From: Onthophagus taurus
Taxonomy: Eukaryota > Arthropoda > Insecta > Coleoptera > Scarabaeidae
NCBI RefSeq assembly: GCF_036711975.1
Contig: NC_091975.1
Span: 8,868,501 to 8,932,500, forward strand
Length of the DNA: 64,000 nt
Direction of reading: 5' to 3'
Positions 13,201-25,490 of the stretch are shown in pieces (positions within the stretch are counted from its first letter, which is position 1; each line of letters begins with the position of its first letter). The translations under genes and the position numbers were made by a program. The notes under the pieces were generated by a model. The model was given only the letters and a program-made list of their open reading frames with translations, was not told the DNA's origin and ran no database searches.

Positions 13201-14295
13201 AAATCTCTTATGGATTATATTTCTCTATGTTATTTACAACGTTTTTTGTCCATAACATTTTATCCCATCATTTTTACATTCTGAGTTATAACCCATTTTA
13301 ATCAAAACGTCTAATTTGAGTGTTTTCGAATTTTAATGCAGTTAAGTTGGTAATAATCAGCAATGACAAAAAATCTCTTATGGATTATATTTCTTTATGT
13401 TATTTACAATGTTTTTAGTCCAAAACATTTAATCCCATCATTTTTATTTTTTGAGTTATAACCCATTTTACTCAAAACGTCTAATTTGAGTGTTTTCGAA
13501 TTTCAAATCTGTTAAGTTGGTAATAATCAGCAATGACATAAAATCTCTTATGGATTATTTTTCTTTATGTTATTTATAACGTTTTTTGTCCATAACATTT
13601 TATCCCATCATTTTTACTTTCTGAGTTATAACCCATTTTAACTCAAAAGGTCTAATTTGAGTGTTTTCGAATTTCAAATTTATTAAGTTAGTAATAATCA
13701 ACAATAACATAAAATCTCTTATGGATTATATTTCTTTATGTTATTTACAACGTTTTTTGTCCATAACATTTTATCCCATCATTTTTACTTTCTGAGTTAG
13801 AACCCATTTTAACTCAAAAGGTCTAATTTGAGTGTTTTCGAATTTCAAATTTATTAAGTTAGTAATAATCAACAATAACATAAAATCTCTTATGGATTAT
13901 ATTTCTTTATGTTATTTACAACGTTTTTTGTCCATAACATTTTATCCCATCATTTTTACTTTCTGAGTTAGAACCCATTTTAACTCAAAAGGTCTAATTT
14001 GAGTGTTTTCGAATTTCAAATTTATTAAGTTAGTAATAATCAACAATAACATAAAATCTCTTATGGATTATATTTCTTTATGTTATTTACAACGTGTTTT
14101 GTCCATAACATTTTATCCCATCATTTTTACTTTCTGAGTTATAAGTTTTCGAATTTCAAATCTGTTAAGTTGGTAATAATCAATAATGACATAAAATCTC
14201 ATATGGATTATATTTTTTTGGGTTGTTTACAATGTTTTTTATCCAAAACATTTAATTCCATCATTTTTAATTTCCGAGTTATAACCACTCGCCTA
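10272..14295 (+). repeat. Satellite B (about 170-171 bp monomers)
   Basis: Roughly 23 head-to-tail monomers. Starts of GTTAAGTTGGTAATAATCA (one copy reads GTCAAGTTGG) fall at 10441, 10611, 10782 and 10953, giving periods of 170, 171 and 171. Other conserved words are TAAAATCTCTTATGGATTAT, CATTTTATCCCATCATTTTT and CGTCTAATTTGAGTGTTTT. Each monomer has a dyad, ACTCAAA-8 nt-TTTGAGT. Near 13.7-14.1 kb several successive monomers share private variants such as AAGGTCTAATTTGAGT, a sign of recent local amplification. Array B' (21.2-24.05 kb) is the same family in inverted orientation. Confidence 0.95.
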
Positions 14296-16409
14296 AACCC
14301 AAAAAGTTTTATCCCAATTCAATTGATTTCCAACAATTCCAAATTAATATGAGTGGTACTCAGTGGTTTTAAATTGCTATGACTCCCATTGATCAAATTA
14401 ACCCAAATTGACTCTCAATTAGATGCTGTTCATATCATATGCACATACAGGATGTTCCATAACGAAGTACTGACTTAAGTATGTTATTTTAAATGGAATG
14501 AATGATATGGTTTTTATTGCAAGTTTTGATTTTATAGATAAAAATAGAGACATGTTATTACCTTTTAGTTTTTGAGTTGTTTGAGATATTGGTTACATCG
14601 ATTTATCTTATACAGGAAGTTCAAAAATGTAACTACTGTTTTACCATATTCAATTACCACATATTTGGCTATCTTGTCAGCTATAGGCTATATATATAGC
14701 CTATCAATTGCGTTTTTTGAGATGTTGCAGAATTAATTAATCAAAATTATGATTAAATTTTAATATTAGAATGTTCAATTTTATAATAAATATATTTATT
14801 TAAATACATTAAATAAGTGAATGCTACTTAAATTTCCTTTTCTCATGTCCACTGATCCATTATTACAGAAAGATGAAGTAAATTGGTTTCTTCCTGCTTG
14901 TAAACACTCAGGTCTCCTCGGAGTTTCCTGTATTAGCTAATTTTGTAGATTAAGCGAGCAAACAGTATTATGTCCACACTGTTTGTAGACTAACCGTTGA
15001 TTTATAACGGTTCAACAAATATTCCTAACTACCATATGCGAGGAAACAACATTTTTCCCAGCCGCAAATCCCTCCTTTCGATAAAGTTATAACAATACGA
15101 TTCAATAGTGTGTGTGTGGGCAAGTGCAAAGAAAAATATCTGAATTCCCTGGCGGGATCAGCATCCCCCTTGAAATTTCTGTTATACATGAAAAATCTAT
15201 TGTGTACACTTGCCCTACTTTTCGGGCACTGGGTTAATGAATGTATTGAGGGATTTAAGGGATCTTGCTGAGTTGTGGGGATTTGTATGATCGATATTCT
15301 AACCTAGATTTAAACCAAGCAATATGGTGAGTAAAAATAAAATGTATTTGAAGAGGGGTAACACTTGACAATGAGGATTTTTTTAAAAGCAAAACAAGTT
15401 GGGCAGATGGTCCTGATTCTTGTCTAACGTTCAAAAATCCCCCTCTAAAAAATAAATAATTATGCGGTTCGTAATAACCGATTTTTTTTTATTCATTTTG
15501 TATCGGTTTTATCAAATAAGTATACACACCGGTGAAGAAACCCATAAAGTGTACATAAAAAAAACATTTCAAGTCTACTTAGGCGCGGAGGTGTCCTGAA
15601 AAAATATTTACTTTACAGTGACTGAACTTTTTTTTCTTTGCTCTCGCGGGCACCAGTCATGTGAAAACTAAACAGGGGTCTTTAAAATACCGTTTACGTT
15701 TATTTTTTATCTAAACGTTAAAATGCTATTTTCAGGGAGGGAACGATTTAATTACACTTCATCCTAACGTAAACAAAAACCAAAAAAAAAGAATTACGAG
15801 GAGTAATAAAGTTATGATAGGTCAGATAAAAACACAAAAAAATTTGTGGCACAAAGTTATAAATTTAAATAATAAAACATAAAGGAACTACGCTCTAACT
15901 ACTTCCGGTTAACAGATTATTGTCTATAGAACAAAGCCGCCGCTTGAATGACGTCAAGGAATGCGAACTTTTGTCGGAACCCATTCAATTTTATTTTTTT
16001 TTTCTTTTATACCTGGTACTCGAATGAACACCGTAATTTTTTTTAGAGTTCCTAGAACACCCCATAACGTATTCTTGTCTACGTAAGGGGAAGTTAAAAT
16101 TACACGCTCAGGGGTGCGAAATTTTAGAGGGTTAATCTGGGAGGGCAGATGTTCCTTCAGGTTATTTAGAATTCAATGATTGGAGGTATTATTAAATTTC
16201 GTTTTCTGACTCATTAATACACCTGAAATTTCAGGAGGGAAACCAAAAAAGAAATGATCCACCCTAATCAAATGGTTTTATTTTTCAAGAAAGTAAAGCC
16301 ATATAGAGATGTTAACTGATACTTATACCTGTTACTTTGGAACAACTATTTATGTGTTGTTCCTTGGAACAGTTATTAAATTTAAAAAATAATAGGTACT
16401 AAATACTAG
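14296..16409. other. Gene-free stretch between satellites B and D
   Basis: AT-rich unique sequence. No gene, RNA or array recognised. An isolated ETS-like ACTTCCGGT occurs at about 15901-15909, and a short palindrome (GGAACAA...GTTGTTCC) at about 16338-16362. Confidence 0.5.
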
Positions 16410-18287
16410 TTTTGTCACTAGAAACTGTTGATAGCTAAGTAAATAATTATGGATTATGATTTCTTGATGCATTAGGAATATTTTTTGTTCATAACGTTTT
16501 CCTCCATCAGTTTTAGTACTTATGTTATAGTTTTTTTTTAATTTTGACATCTTGTGATTTATGCTATATCAATAGAAACTGGTGATAGATACATACGAAA
16601 TAATTATGGATTATGATTTTTTGATGCATTATGCATATTTTTCATTCATAACGTTTTCCTCCATCAGTTTTAGTACTTGAGTTGTAGTTGATTTTATTAT
16701 GAAAAATCGTCCAATTTTGACATTTTGTGATTTATGCCATATCACTACAAACTGGTGATAGATACATATGCAATAATTATGGATTATGATTTCTTGATGC
16801 ATTAGGAATAGTTTTTATTCACAACGTCTTTACCCATCAGTGTTAGTACTTGAGTTATAGTTGACTTTATTATGAAAAATCGTCCAATTTTGACATTTTG
16901 TGATTTATGCCATATCACTAGAAACTGGTGATAGATACATATGAAATAATTATAGATTATGATTTCTTGATGCATTATGCATATTTTTCATTCATAACGT
17001 TTTCCTCCATCAGTTTTAGTACTTGAGTTATAGTTGATTTTATTATGAAAAATCGTGCAATTTTGACATTTTGTGATTTATGCCATATCACTAAAAACTG
17101 GTGATAGATACATATGCAATAATTATGGATTATGATTTCTTGATGCATTAGGAATAGTTTTTATTCACAACGTCGTTCTCCATCAGTTTTAGTACTTGAG
17201 TTATAGTTGATTTTATTATGAAAAATCGTCCAATTCTGACATTTTGTGATTTATGCCATATCACTAGAAACTGGTGATAGATACATATGCAATAATTATG
17301 GATTATGATTTCTTGATGCATTAGGAATAGGTTTTATTCACAACGTCTTTCTCCATCAGTTTTAGTACTTGAGTTGTAGTTGATTTTATTATGAAAAATC
17401 ATCCAATTTTGACATTTTGTGATTTATGCCATATCACTAAAAACTGGTGATAGATACATATGAAATAATTATGGATTATGATTTCTTGATGCATTAGGAA
17501 TAGGTTTTATTCACAACGTCTTTCTCCATCAGTTTTAGTACTTGAGTTATAGTTGATTTTATTATGAAAAATCGCCCAATTTTGACATTTTGTGATTTAT
17601 GCCATATCACTAAAAACTGGTGATAGATACATATGAAATAATTATGGATTATAATTTCTTGATGTATTAGGAATAGTTTTTATTCACGTCTTTCTCCATC
17701 AGTTTTAGTACTTGAGTTGTAGTTGATTTTTTTATGAAAAATCATCCAATTTTGACATTTTGTGATTTATGCCATATCACTAAAAACTGGTGATAGAAAC
17801 ATATCAAATAATTATGGATTATGATTTCTTGATGCATTATGCATATTTTTCATTCATAACGCTTTCCTCCATCAGTTTTAGTACTTGAGTTATAGTTGAG
17901 TTTATTATGAAAAATCGTCCAATTTTGATATTTTGTGATTTATGCCATATCACTAGAAAGTGGTGATAGATACATATGAAATAATTATGGATTATATTTT
18001 CTTGGTGCATTAAGAATAGTTTTTATTCACAACGTCTTTCTCCATCAGTTTTAGTACTTGAGTTATAGTTGATTTTATTATGAAAAATCGTCCTATTCTG
18101 ACATTTTGTGATTTATGCCATATTACTAGAAACTGGTGATAGATACATATGAAATAATTATGGATTATGATTTTTTGATGCATTATGCATATTTTTCATT
18201 CATAACGTTTTCCTCCATCAGTTTTAGTACTTTAGTTATAGTTGATTTTATTATGAAGGATCGTCTAATTTTAACATTTTAGGGATG
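16410..18287 (+). repeat. Satellite D (173-bp monomers)
   Basis: About eleven head-to-tail monomers. Successive copies of TGGTGATAGATACAT start at 16753, 16926 and 17099, an exact 173-bp period. The monomer aligns loosely with satellite B in the same order: TTATGGATTAT, TTTCTT-ATG, CCATCAGTTTTAGTACTTGAGTTATA against CCATCATTTTTACTTTCTGAGTTATA, and CGTCCAATTTTGACATTTT against CGTCTAATTTGAGTGTTTT. D and B therefore share an ancestor. The last monomer is split by a Tc1-like element. Confidence 0.93.
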
Positions 18288-18289
18288 TA

Positions 18290-19843
18290 CAGTGGGTCAC
18301 TTAAGTATTTGCACAGGACCAATTTACTAAAAAAAAGCTAAACAGCATATGAAGCATTATTTTTTTTTCATTTTCTCTAATCGGATATATGTTCTGAGAA
18401 ATAGTATACATTTGAAATAATTAATAAGTATTTTCCGAATGGAATATAGAGTAAAATCTGAAATACGATGTCACAAAAGTATTTGTACACTAGTATTTCG
18501 GACAAGTCTAGACACGCACAAAGATCGAAGCGTTAGTTGTAGATCAGTTGTTGTTAAGATAACATCCCTACAGACGCGTGCTAATAAATAACCTATCGTA
18601 TCGTATCAGTGTTTGAGTCAAAATGCCGAAAACTAAAGAATTGTCTATTTCGGAGAAAGTACAAATTATAGGCTTGTTTAAAGAGAAGAAAAGTTTGCGA
18701 GAAATTGCTAAAATTATTAAACGGCCACACTCTACTGTTCGCTATATAATTACCAAGTTTAACACCAGCAAAAGTGTAGAAAACATGCATCGCTCTGGAC
18801 GACCGAGAATACTAAGCGATCGTGAACAACGGGTTATTCTGAAAGAAGTCCAAGATAATCCCAAAACTAACGCTCAAAATTTGGCTGTACATATCGCAGA
18901 GAGGTTCATCCTGAAACCGTAAGAAGAGTTCTCCGTAAAGCCGGCTACCATGGAAGAGTAGCACGTAAAAAGCCGTTCATAAGTGAGCGAAATCGACTTA
19001 AGCGACTACAGTTTGCAAATGAATATGTGAATAAACCTCTAGAGTTTTGGAAGAATATTATTTTTAGCAAAGAGTCAAAATATAACTTATTTTCATCTGA
19101 CGGCCGACAAATGATTTGGCGAAAAGCAAAAACAGATCTTCAAACGAAAAATTTAATTCCAATGATAAAGCATGTCGTACAATGGAGTGAGAAATTTACA
19201 CTTTATTGATAACATTATGGATGCTAAAACCTACCTTAAGATTTTGCAAGATAATTTATTGAGTAGTGCACGTAAAATGGGTCTAGAGGACAGCTTTATG
19301 TTCCAGAAAGACAACGACCCTAAGCATACAGCAAGGATCCTTAAGGAATGGTTTTTATATACAGGGCTTAAAACGCTTCCACACCCACCCCAAAGTCCAA
19401 ACCTTAACCCAATTGAAAATTTGTGGCATATTGTAAACATTAATATTAGAAAACATCAAATACACAATCGAAATGATTTAAAAACACACCTGAAGTCAGA
19501 ATGGAAGAAAATTTCCCAAGAAATAACAGCCAAATTGGTAATGTCCATGCCAAAACGATTACAATCCGTTATAAATGCTAACGGAATGCATACCAAGTAT
19601 TAGATAGTTGGTTTAAGAGGCATCTGATTTAATTTGGTAATGTGTACAAATACTTTTGTGATGTCAAAAATTTCATTATCTTTAAAAATTCATAAACTGT
19701 TTATTTTTTTTTAAATGTTATTAAGAGTTCTGTTATTGTTTTCATTTGTGTAAATAAAATATAGTTTAAAATTTGACTTTGTTTACCTCCTTTGCAATTT
19801 CTATTGAAAATATTAGGTGTACAAATACTTAAGTGACCCACTG
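18290..19843 (+). mobile_element. Tc1-like DD34E transposon, complete ends, TA target duplication
   Basis: The ends are inverted copies: CAGTGGGTCACTTAAGTATT at 18290 and AATACTTAAGTGACCCACTG ending at 19843, flanked by TA on each side (18288-18289 and 19844-19845). The element is 1554 bp, a normal Tc1 length, and holds one broken transposase gene. It interrupts a satellite D monomer: the left flank CGTCTAATTTTAACATTTTAGGGATG and the right flank ATGCTATATCATTTGAAAC together rebuild the D segment that reads CATTTTGTGATTTATGCCATATCACTAGAAAC in other copies (shown here only as its pieces: CATTTTGTGATT, TATGCCATATCACT). Confidence 0.95.
18623..19603 (+). pseudogene. Tc1-like transposase, frameshifted and missing the first catalytic Asp
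   Basis: The start MPKTKELSISEKVQIIGL leads into a paired-type helix-turn-helix (LREIAKIIKRPHSTVRYII) and a GRPR linker motif (SGRPRI). The frame then breaks near 18900, continues in another frame as HPETVRRVLRKAGYHGR, and breaks again near 19170, where the expected glycine-rich stretch between the KH motif and MSYNGV is missing. The catalytic triad should be D,D34E. The second Asp (DNDPKHTA) and the Glu (PNLNPIENLW) are present at 34-residue spacing, but the first motif reads FSKESKYNLF, with Lys in place of the usual Asp. The copy is inactive for three independent reasons. Its terminal repeats are intact, so it could still be mobilised by a related active transposase. Confidence 0.93.
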
Positions 19844-19845
19844 TA

Positions 19846-19945
19846 TGTATGCTATATCATTTGAAACATATTTATGCTATATCATTTGAAACATATTTAT
19901 GCTATATATTAGAACCATATCATTAGGAACATATTGCATCTGTTC
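19846..19945 (+). repeat. Satellite D remnant downstream of the transposon
   Basis: This is the continuation of the interrupted D monomer (ATGCTATATCATTTGAAACA) followed by two or three short 20-22 bp reiterations of TATGCTATATCATTTGAAAC before unique sequence begins. Confidence 0.7.
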
Positions 19946-21204
19946 ACCAAAAATATTAGTTTATAACATTGCTAAAGCCATACATCTTTAAATTACCGTC
20001 ATCGTGTAAATTCAAAAAACGAAAACTTGTACTATTACTAACTTGATGTGTACACGCAGGGTTTAAATAGAAGAGTTCGTAATGGGCCCCTCGGGCTCCC
20101 CGGACACTCGAGATGCTTGATAAGGCGTCTGTTAATAACCACCGGTGGTGTAACTACTGTGTGCTGTTGCGCTATTTCGTTCTGTTCGTCTTTTACCGAA
20201 CAAAACTGATTAAATCTGGAGCGTCCGAGTGAAATTACAAACTGTTTAAATTGCTCCGCGCGTATTTCATTCCTATGCCCAACAATTATCAGATCTAAAT
20301 TGCCCGTTGACTAATAGTCGATCCTATACTAGGATCTTATCCTGTATTTATGGCAACCACACAATTTGTCTACGTTCTCGACTATCTCTTATCAACGATT
20401 TTATCATGTTATCTATCAACCTTTTTTTATTTAGTATCTTTGAGGGACTATTTTTTTTATAACGACAAGATAAATCTGTTTACAGGTAGATATTATATTA
20501 CCATTCAAAAAATATTTACGCTAAAATAAAATTGAATACGTGGTTATGCCATATTTGGAGGAGATTTCCAACGAGGTGAACCAACGGAACACGTAGCGAA
20601 ACCATATGGCGTTTGAGATTCACAGTTTCACACCGGATTTTTATTATGCAATCTGACGAGGAATCCGAGCAACGAGTGCTCTATGAAATTTGATGTTTCC
20701 AAGGTTAAACCAAGCGACCGAAATCAAACTGACCTACATCTTTCTTATTTTTTCATCTCACACTTAAACACGTCACTTAATTCAACTCAACGAATCAAGT
20801 GTTTTGTTCGCAAATCGTATACTCCAAACAGACGGCCTTCGACACCGACCACTTTCTAATTACGCAATACAAAACCCACTATCCGAGAAGACGTCTTTTT
20901 CTCAACGTCTTCAACGTCTCGTTTCTTTCTGCCGTTTCAGTTCACGATCTCATCGCATTTACATATTTATCTTCTCGTTTTGCAAAATCCCTACTTCTTT
21001 GTCATATTGGAGTCACGTTTCGGTCATATAACTAAATTTAAGGGGACATTTCTTTCAAAAAGGGGAGATTGAGAACAGTTTTTATGGATATTATAATACA
21101 CGTGATGTTTGAGGGTTCACGGAGGAAAAAATATTTAAAGTTAATTTATTTGACTTTATAATAATATTTAAGGAAATTAATTAAAATGCTGGAAAAATTA
21201 CATT
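19946..21204. other. Gene-free stretch between satellites D and B'
   Basis: Unique sequence with a somewhat GC-richer part at 20060-20330. Two overlapping open frames of 75-78 codons at about 20.8-21.03 kb have no recognisable domain. No RNA gene was seen. Confidence 0.45.
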
Positions 21205-24055
21205 AAAAAATTGAAAATTCCAAAACACTCAAATTAGACGTTTTGAGTTCAAATGGGTTATAACTCAGAATGTAAAAATGATGGGATAAAATGTTATGGA
21301 TAAAAAACATTGTAAATGACACAAAGAAATATAATCCATAAGAGATTTTATGTCATTGCTGATTATTACCAACTTAACAAATTTGAAATTCGAAACCACT
21401 CAAATTAGACGTTTTGATTAAAATGGGTTATGACTCAGAAAGTAAAAATGATGGGATAAAATGTTATGGACAAAAAACGTTGTAAATAACATAAACAAAT
21501 ATAATCCATAAGAGATTTTATGTCATTGCTGATTATTACCAACTTAACAGATTTGAAATTCGAAACCACTCAAATTAGACGTTTTGATTAAAATGGGTTA
21601 TAACTCAGAAAGTAAAAATGATGGGATAAAATGTTATGGATAAAAAACGTTGTAAATAACATAAACAAATATAATCCATAAGAGATTTTATGTCATTGCT
21701 GATAATTACCAACTTAACGGATTTGAAATTCGAAAACACTCAAATTAGACGTTTTGAGTTAAAATAGCTTATAACTCAGAAAGTAAAAATGATGGGATAA
21801 AATGTTATGGACAAAAAACGTTGTAAATAACATAAACAAATATAATCCATAAGAGATTTTATGTCATTGCTGATCATTACCAACTTAACAGATTTGAAAT
21901 TCGAAAACACTCAAATTAGACGTTTTGAGTTAAAATGGGTTATAACTCAGAAAGTAAAAATGATGGGATAAAATGTTATGGACAAAAAACGTTGTAAATA
22001 ACATAAAGAAATATAATCCATAAGAGATTTTATGTCATTATTGATTATTACCAACTTAACAGATTTGAAATTCGAAAACACTCAAATTAGACGTTTTGAG
22101 TTAAAATAGGTTATAACTCAGAAAGTAAAAATGATGGGATAAAATGTTATGGACAAAAAACGTTGTAAATAACATAAACAAATATAATCCATAAGAGATT
22201 TTATGTCATTGCTGATTATTACCAACTTAACCGATTTGAAATTCGAAAACACTCAAATTAGACGTTTTGAGATAAAATGGATTATAACTCAGAAAGTAAA
22301 AATGAATGGAGAAATGTTATGGACAAAAAACGTTGCAAATAACATAAACAAATATAATCCATAAGAGATTTTATGTCATTGCTGATTATTACCAACTTAA
22401 CGGATTTAAGATTAAAGAACACTCAAATTAGACGATTTGAGTTAAAATGGGTTATAACTCAGAAAGTAAAAAATGATGGGATAAAATGTTATGGACAAAA
22501 AACGTTGTAAATAACATAAAGAAATATAATCCATAAGAGATTTGACGTCATTGGTGATTATTACCAACTTAACAGATTTGAAATTCGAAAACACTCAAAT
22601 TAGACGTTTTGAGTTAAAATAGCTTATAACTCAGAAAGTAAAAATGAATGGAGAAAATGTTATGGACAAAAAACGTTGTAAATAACACAAAGAAATATAA
22701 TCCATAAGAGATTTTATGTCATTGCTGATCATTACCAACTTAACAGATTTGAAATTCGAAAACACTCAAATTAGACGTTTTGAGTTAAAATGGGTTATAA
22801 CTCAGAAAGTAAAAATGATGGGAGAAAATGTTATGGGCAAAAAACGTTGTAAATAACATAAACAAATATAATCCATAAGAGATTTTATCTCATTGCTGAT
22901 TATTACCAACTTAACGGATTTGAAATTCGAAAACACTCAAATTAGACGTTTTGAGTTAAAATGGGTTATAACTCAGAAAGTAAAAATGATGGGATAAAAT
23001 GTTATGGACAAAAAACGTTACAAATAACATAAACAAACATAATCCATAAGAAATTTTATGTAATTGCTGATTATTACCAACTTAACAGATTTGAAATTCG
23101 AAAACACTCAAATTAGACGTTTTGAGTTAAAATGAGTTATAACTCAGAAAGTAAAAATGATGGGATAAAATGTTATGGAGAAAAAACGTTGCAACTAACA
23201 TAAACAAACATAATCCATAAGAAATTTTATGACATTGCTGATTATTACCAACTTAACAGATTTGAAATTCGAAAACACTCAAATTAGACGTTTTGAGTTA
23301 AAATGGGTTATAACTCAGAAAGTAAAAATGATGGGATAAAATGTTATGGAGAAAAAACGTTGTAAATAACATAAACAAACATAATCCATAAGAGATTTTA
23401 TGTCATTACTGATTATTACCAACTTAACAGATTTGAAATTCGAATACACTCAAATTAGACGTTTTGAGTATTAATATGGGTAATAACTCAGAAAGTAAAA
23501 ATGATGGGATATAATATTATGGATAAGAAACATGGTAAATAACCCAAAAAAATATAATCCATAAGTGATTTTACTTCATTGTTGATTATTACCAACTTAA
23601 CAGATTTGAAATTTAAAAACACTCAAATTAGACGATTTGAGTTAAAATGGGTTATAACTCAGAAAGTAAAAATGATGGGATAAAATGTTATGGATAAAAA
23701 ACATTCTAAATAACCCAAAAATATATAACCCGCAAGAGATTTTATCTCATTATTGATTATTACCAACTTAACGGATTTAAGATTAAAAAACACTGAAATT
23801 AGACAATTTGAGTTAAAATTGATTATCTCAGAAAGTAAAAATGATGGGATTAAATGTTTTGGATAAAAAACATTCTAAATAACCCAAAAAATAGAATCCA
23901 TAAAAGATTTTATCTCATTGCTGATTATTACCAACTCAATGGATTTAAAAACACTCAAATTAGACGTTTTGAGCATTAAAATGGGTTATAACTCGGCAAA
24001 TAAAAATAATGGGATAAAATGTTATTGACAAAAAACGTTGTAAATAACATAAAAA
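21205..24055 (-). repeat. Satellite B' (inverted copy of satellite B)
   Basis: About sixteen to seventeen monomers of ~170 bp, reading as the reverse complement of array B: AAAACACTCAAATTAGACG, AAAAATGATGGGATAAAATG, ATAATCCATAAGAGATTTTA and GATTATTACCAACTTAAC. Monomers toward the right end are more diverged and some are shortened, as usual at array edges. The B and B' arrays lie in opposite orientation about 7 kb apart, with satellite D and the Tc1 copy between them. Confidence 0.95.
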
Positions 24056-24480
24056 GTGTCCATAAGTTATTTTTGTCTAATTGTAGTATATCGGCTTCTT
24101 AATGTCAGAATTTTTACAAGTTTGATGACCAAATTCGAGACCCGTACAACAACGAAAACGCCAAAGAATCGGCCAAGAACATCACTACTCGGATTTCAAC
24201 TTGGCAAATTTTGTGTCAGGATTTCTTTAGGTCAAGATTCTTGGCTGAGTGGACTTTGTTTGGAAGAAGACTACAATTGGATGAATGGCTATGTTAACAA
24301 GCAAAATTGCCATACACGATCTTCAATAAGTGCATCCACAAAAAGTTATGGATATAGACAACAAATAATTCCTGCAGGATACTAAAATGGATGTTCTGCA
24401 TGAGTAATTGTTAACTTTCTGGGAAGTGATGACATTGGGAACCAAAATCATTTGAGCCATTTAGACGTCTCTTATGGGGT
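24056..24480 (+). pseudogene. Mariner-like transposase remnant
   Basis: The translation contains LEEDYNWMNGYVNKQNC, which matches the block following the first catalytic Asp in a widespread group of insect mariner-like transposases (typical form: W/HLNGYVNKQNCR). The residues that should follow are scrambled. Further on, a frame reading FRRLLWGFL may correspond to the region after the last catalytic motif (typically DFFLWG). There are several stops and no intact domain. It abuts the right end of array B'. Confidence is moderate because only one block is clear. Confidence 0.5.
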
Positions 24481-25484
24481 TTTCTGGTGAATCCTAAGTC
24501 ATCAGTTGCCCAAAATCGTTCATCTTATCCATGTCATAACCAGTTTCTTGATCTTCAACATGCTCATCTTCATTGTTGTAATCAAGTTTCTAAGTCTAAA
24601 TGTGATCTTAATTGCTCTGGGATTTCCAATTCCAGATCAGGTTCGACTTTGAGAACTTACAAAGTGATACAACCTTTGCAAACACTACAAGTCGTCTCGA
24701 ACTTTTTAATCGAATTTCATGAAGACTCAAATATTACGATTAAAAAAAGAATTATAGAAACCTTAATTATTTCAGGTAAATAATTTTTTGTGAAGCTTGA
24801 AGTTCGTTACGACGGTTACATTCCCTTAGGGGTTGTAGGTAGAAAGAAAATTCCAACCACATTATGTGACGCAAAAGGGACAGCTGATCGGAAGCACACA
24901 ACGATGTCAGACACGGAACGTTGCACGGAAGGAAGTCGTTTCTCCCCCCATAACGATATTTTAAGCTCACGTCAGCTTGTTGGACTTCAACGAGCTTCCT
25001 CTTTTACCTTAAACATCATCATATTGTTAAAAAAAACTAAAAATCTTTTGTAAGGATGAAAAAATTTTCTGCGGTCATCAAACTTGTATGAATTAATCTA
25101 ATTATCTTAGCGGATGTAACAGAGCGGAATGACCGGATGTAAAGAAAACGGTATATCTCGGGTGATCTACCATTTTGCAGAGAGTAAAGTGAGGTTCTTT
25201 GAACGGGCTGCATTCCCACAGGTAAGGCCCGAGTGACCTTGCCTCTAAATCTTGCGTCGGAGGGACGCGGGGTTTCGTCCAACCCAACGAACGGAGAAGA
25301 GCGGCTCTTTGGAGTCAAGGCTGCGTCTTCTCGATTCGTTCTTCGGGTTTGTTTACAGCGGATCGCGCAGTCTGGACCGATTTTTCTTCTCCTCGCACCT
25401 CCTTACTGACATTGGAATGCAATATAATTTTTTTTTTTATTAGAAAATTATCTTTATTTCAGAGATTATTATTAAGAGTTATCC
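24481..25484. other. Gene-free stretch, presumed first intron of the guk-holder-like gene
   Basis: No second coding exon of the minus-strand gene could be found here. 25100-25400 is GC-richer with several CpGs. Short open frames on both strands show no recognisable motif. Confidence 0.4.
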
Positions 25485-25490
25485 ACTTAC

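Noticed and set aside
14440..14640. ACAGGATGTTCCATAAC and ACAGGAAGTTCAAAAATG as possible transposon termini
   Set aside because: They are direct rather than inverted, short, and no target duplication or element body could be defined.
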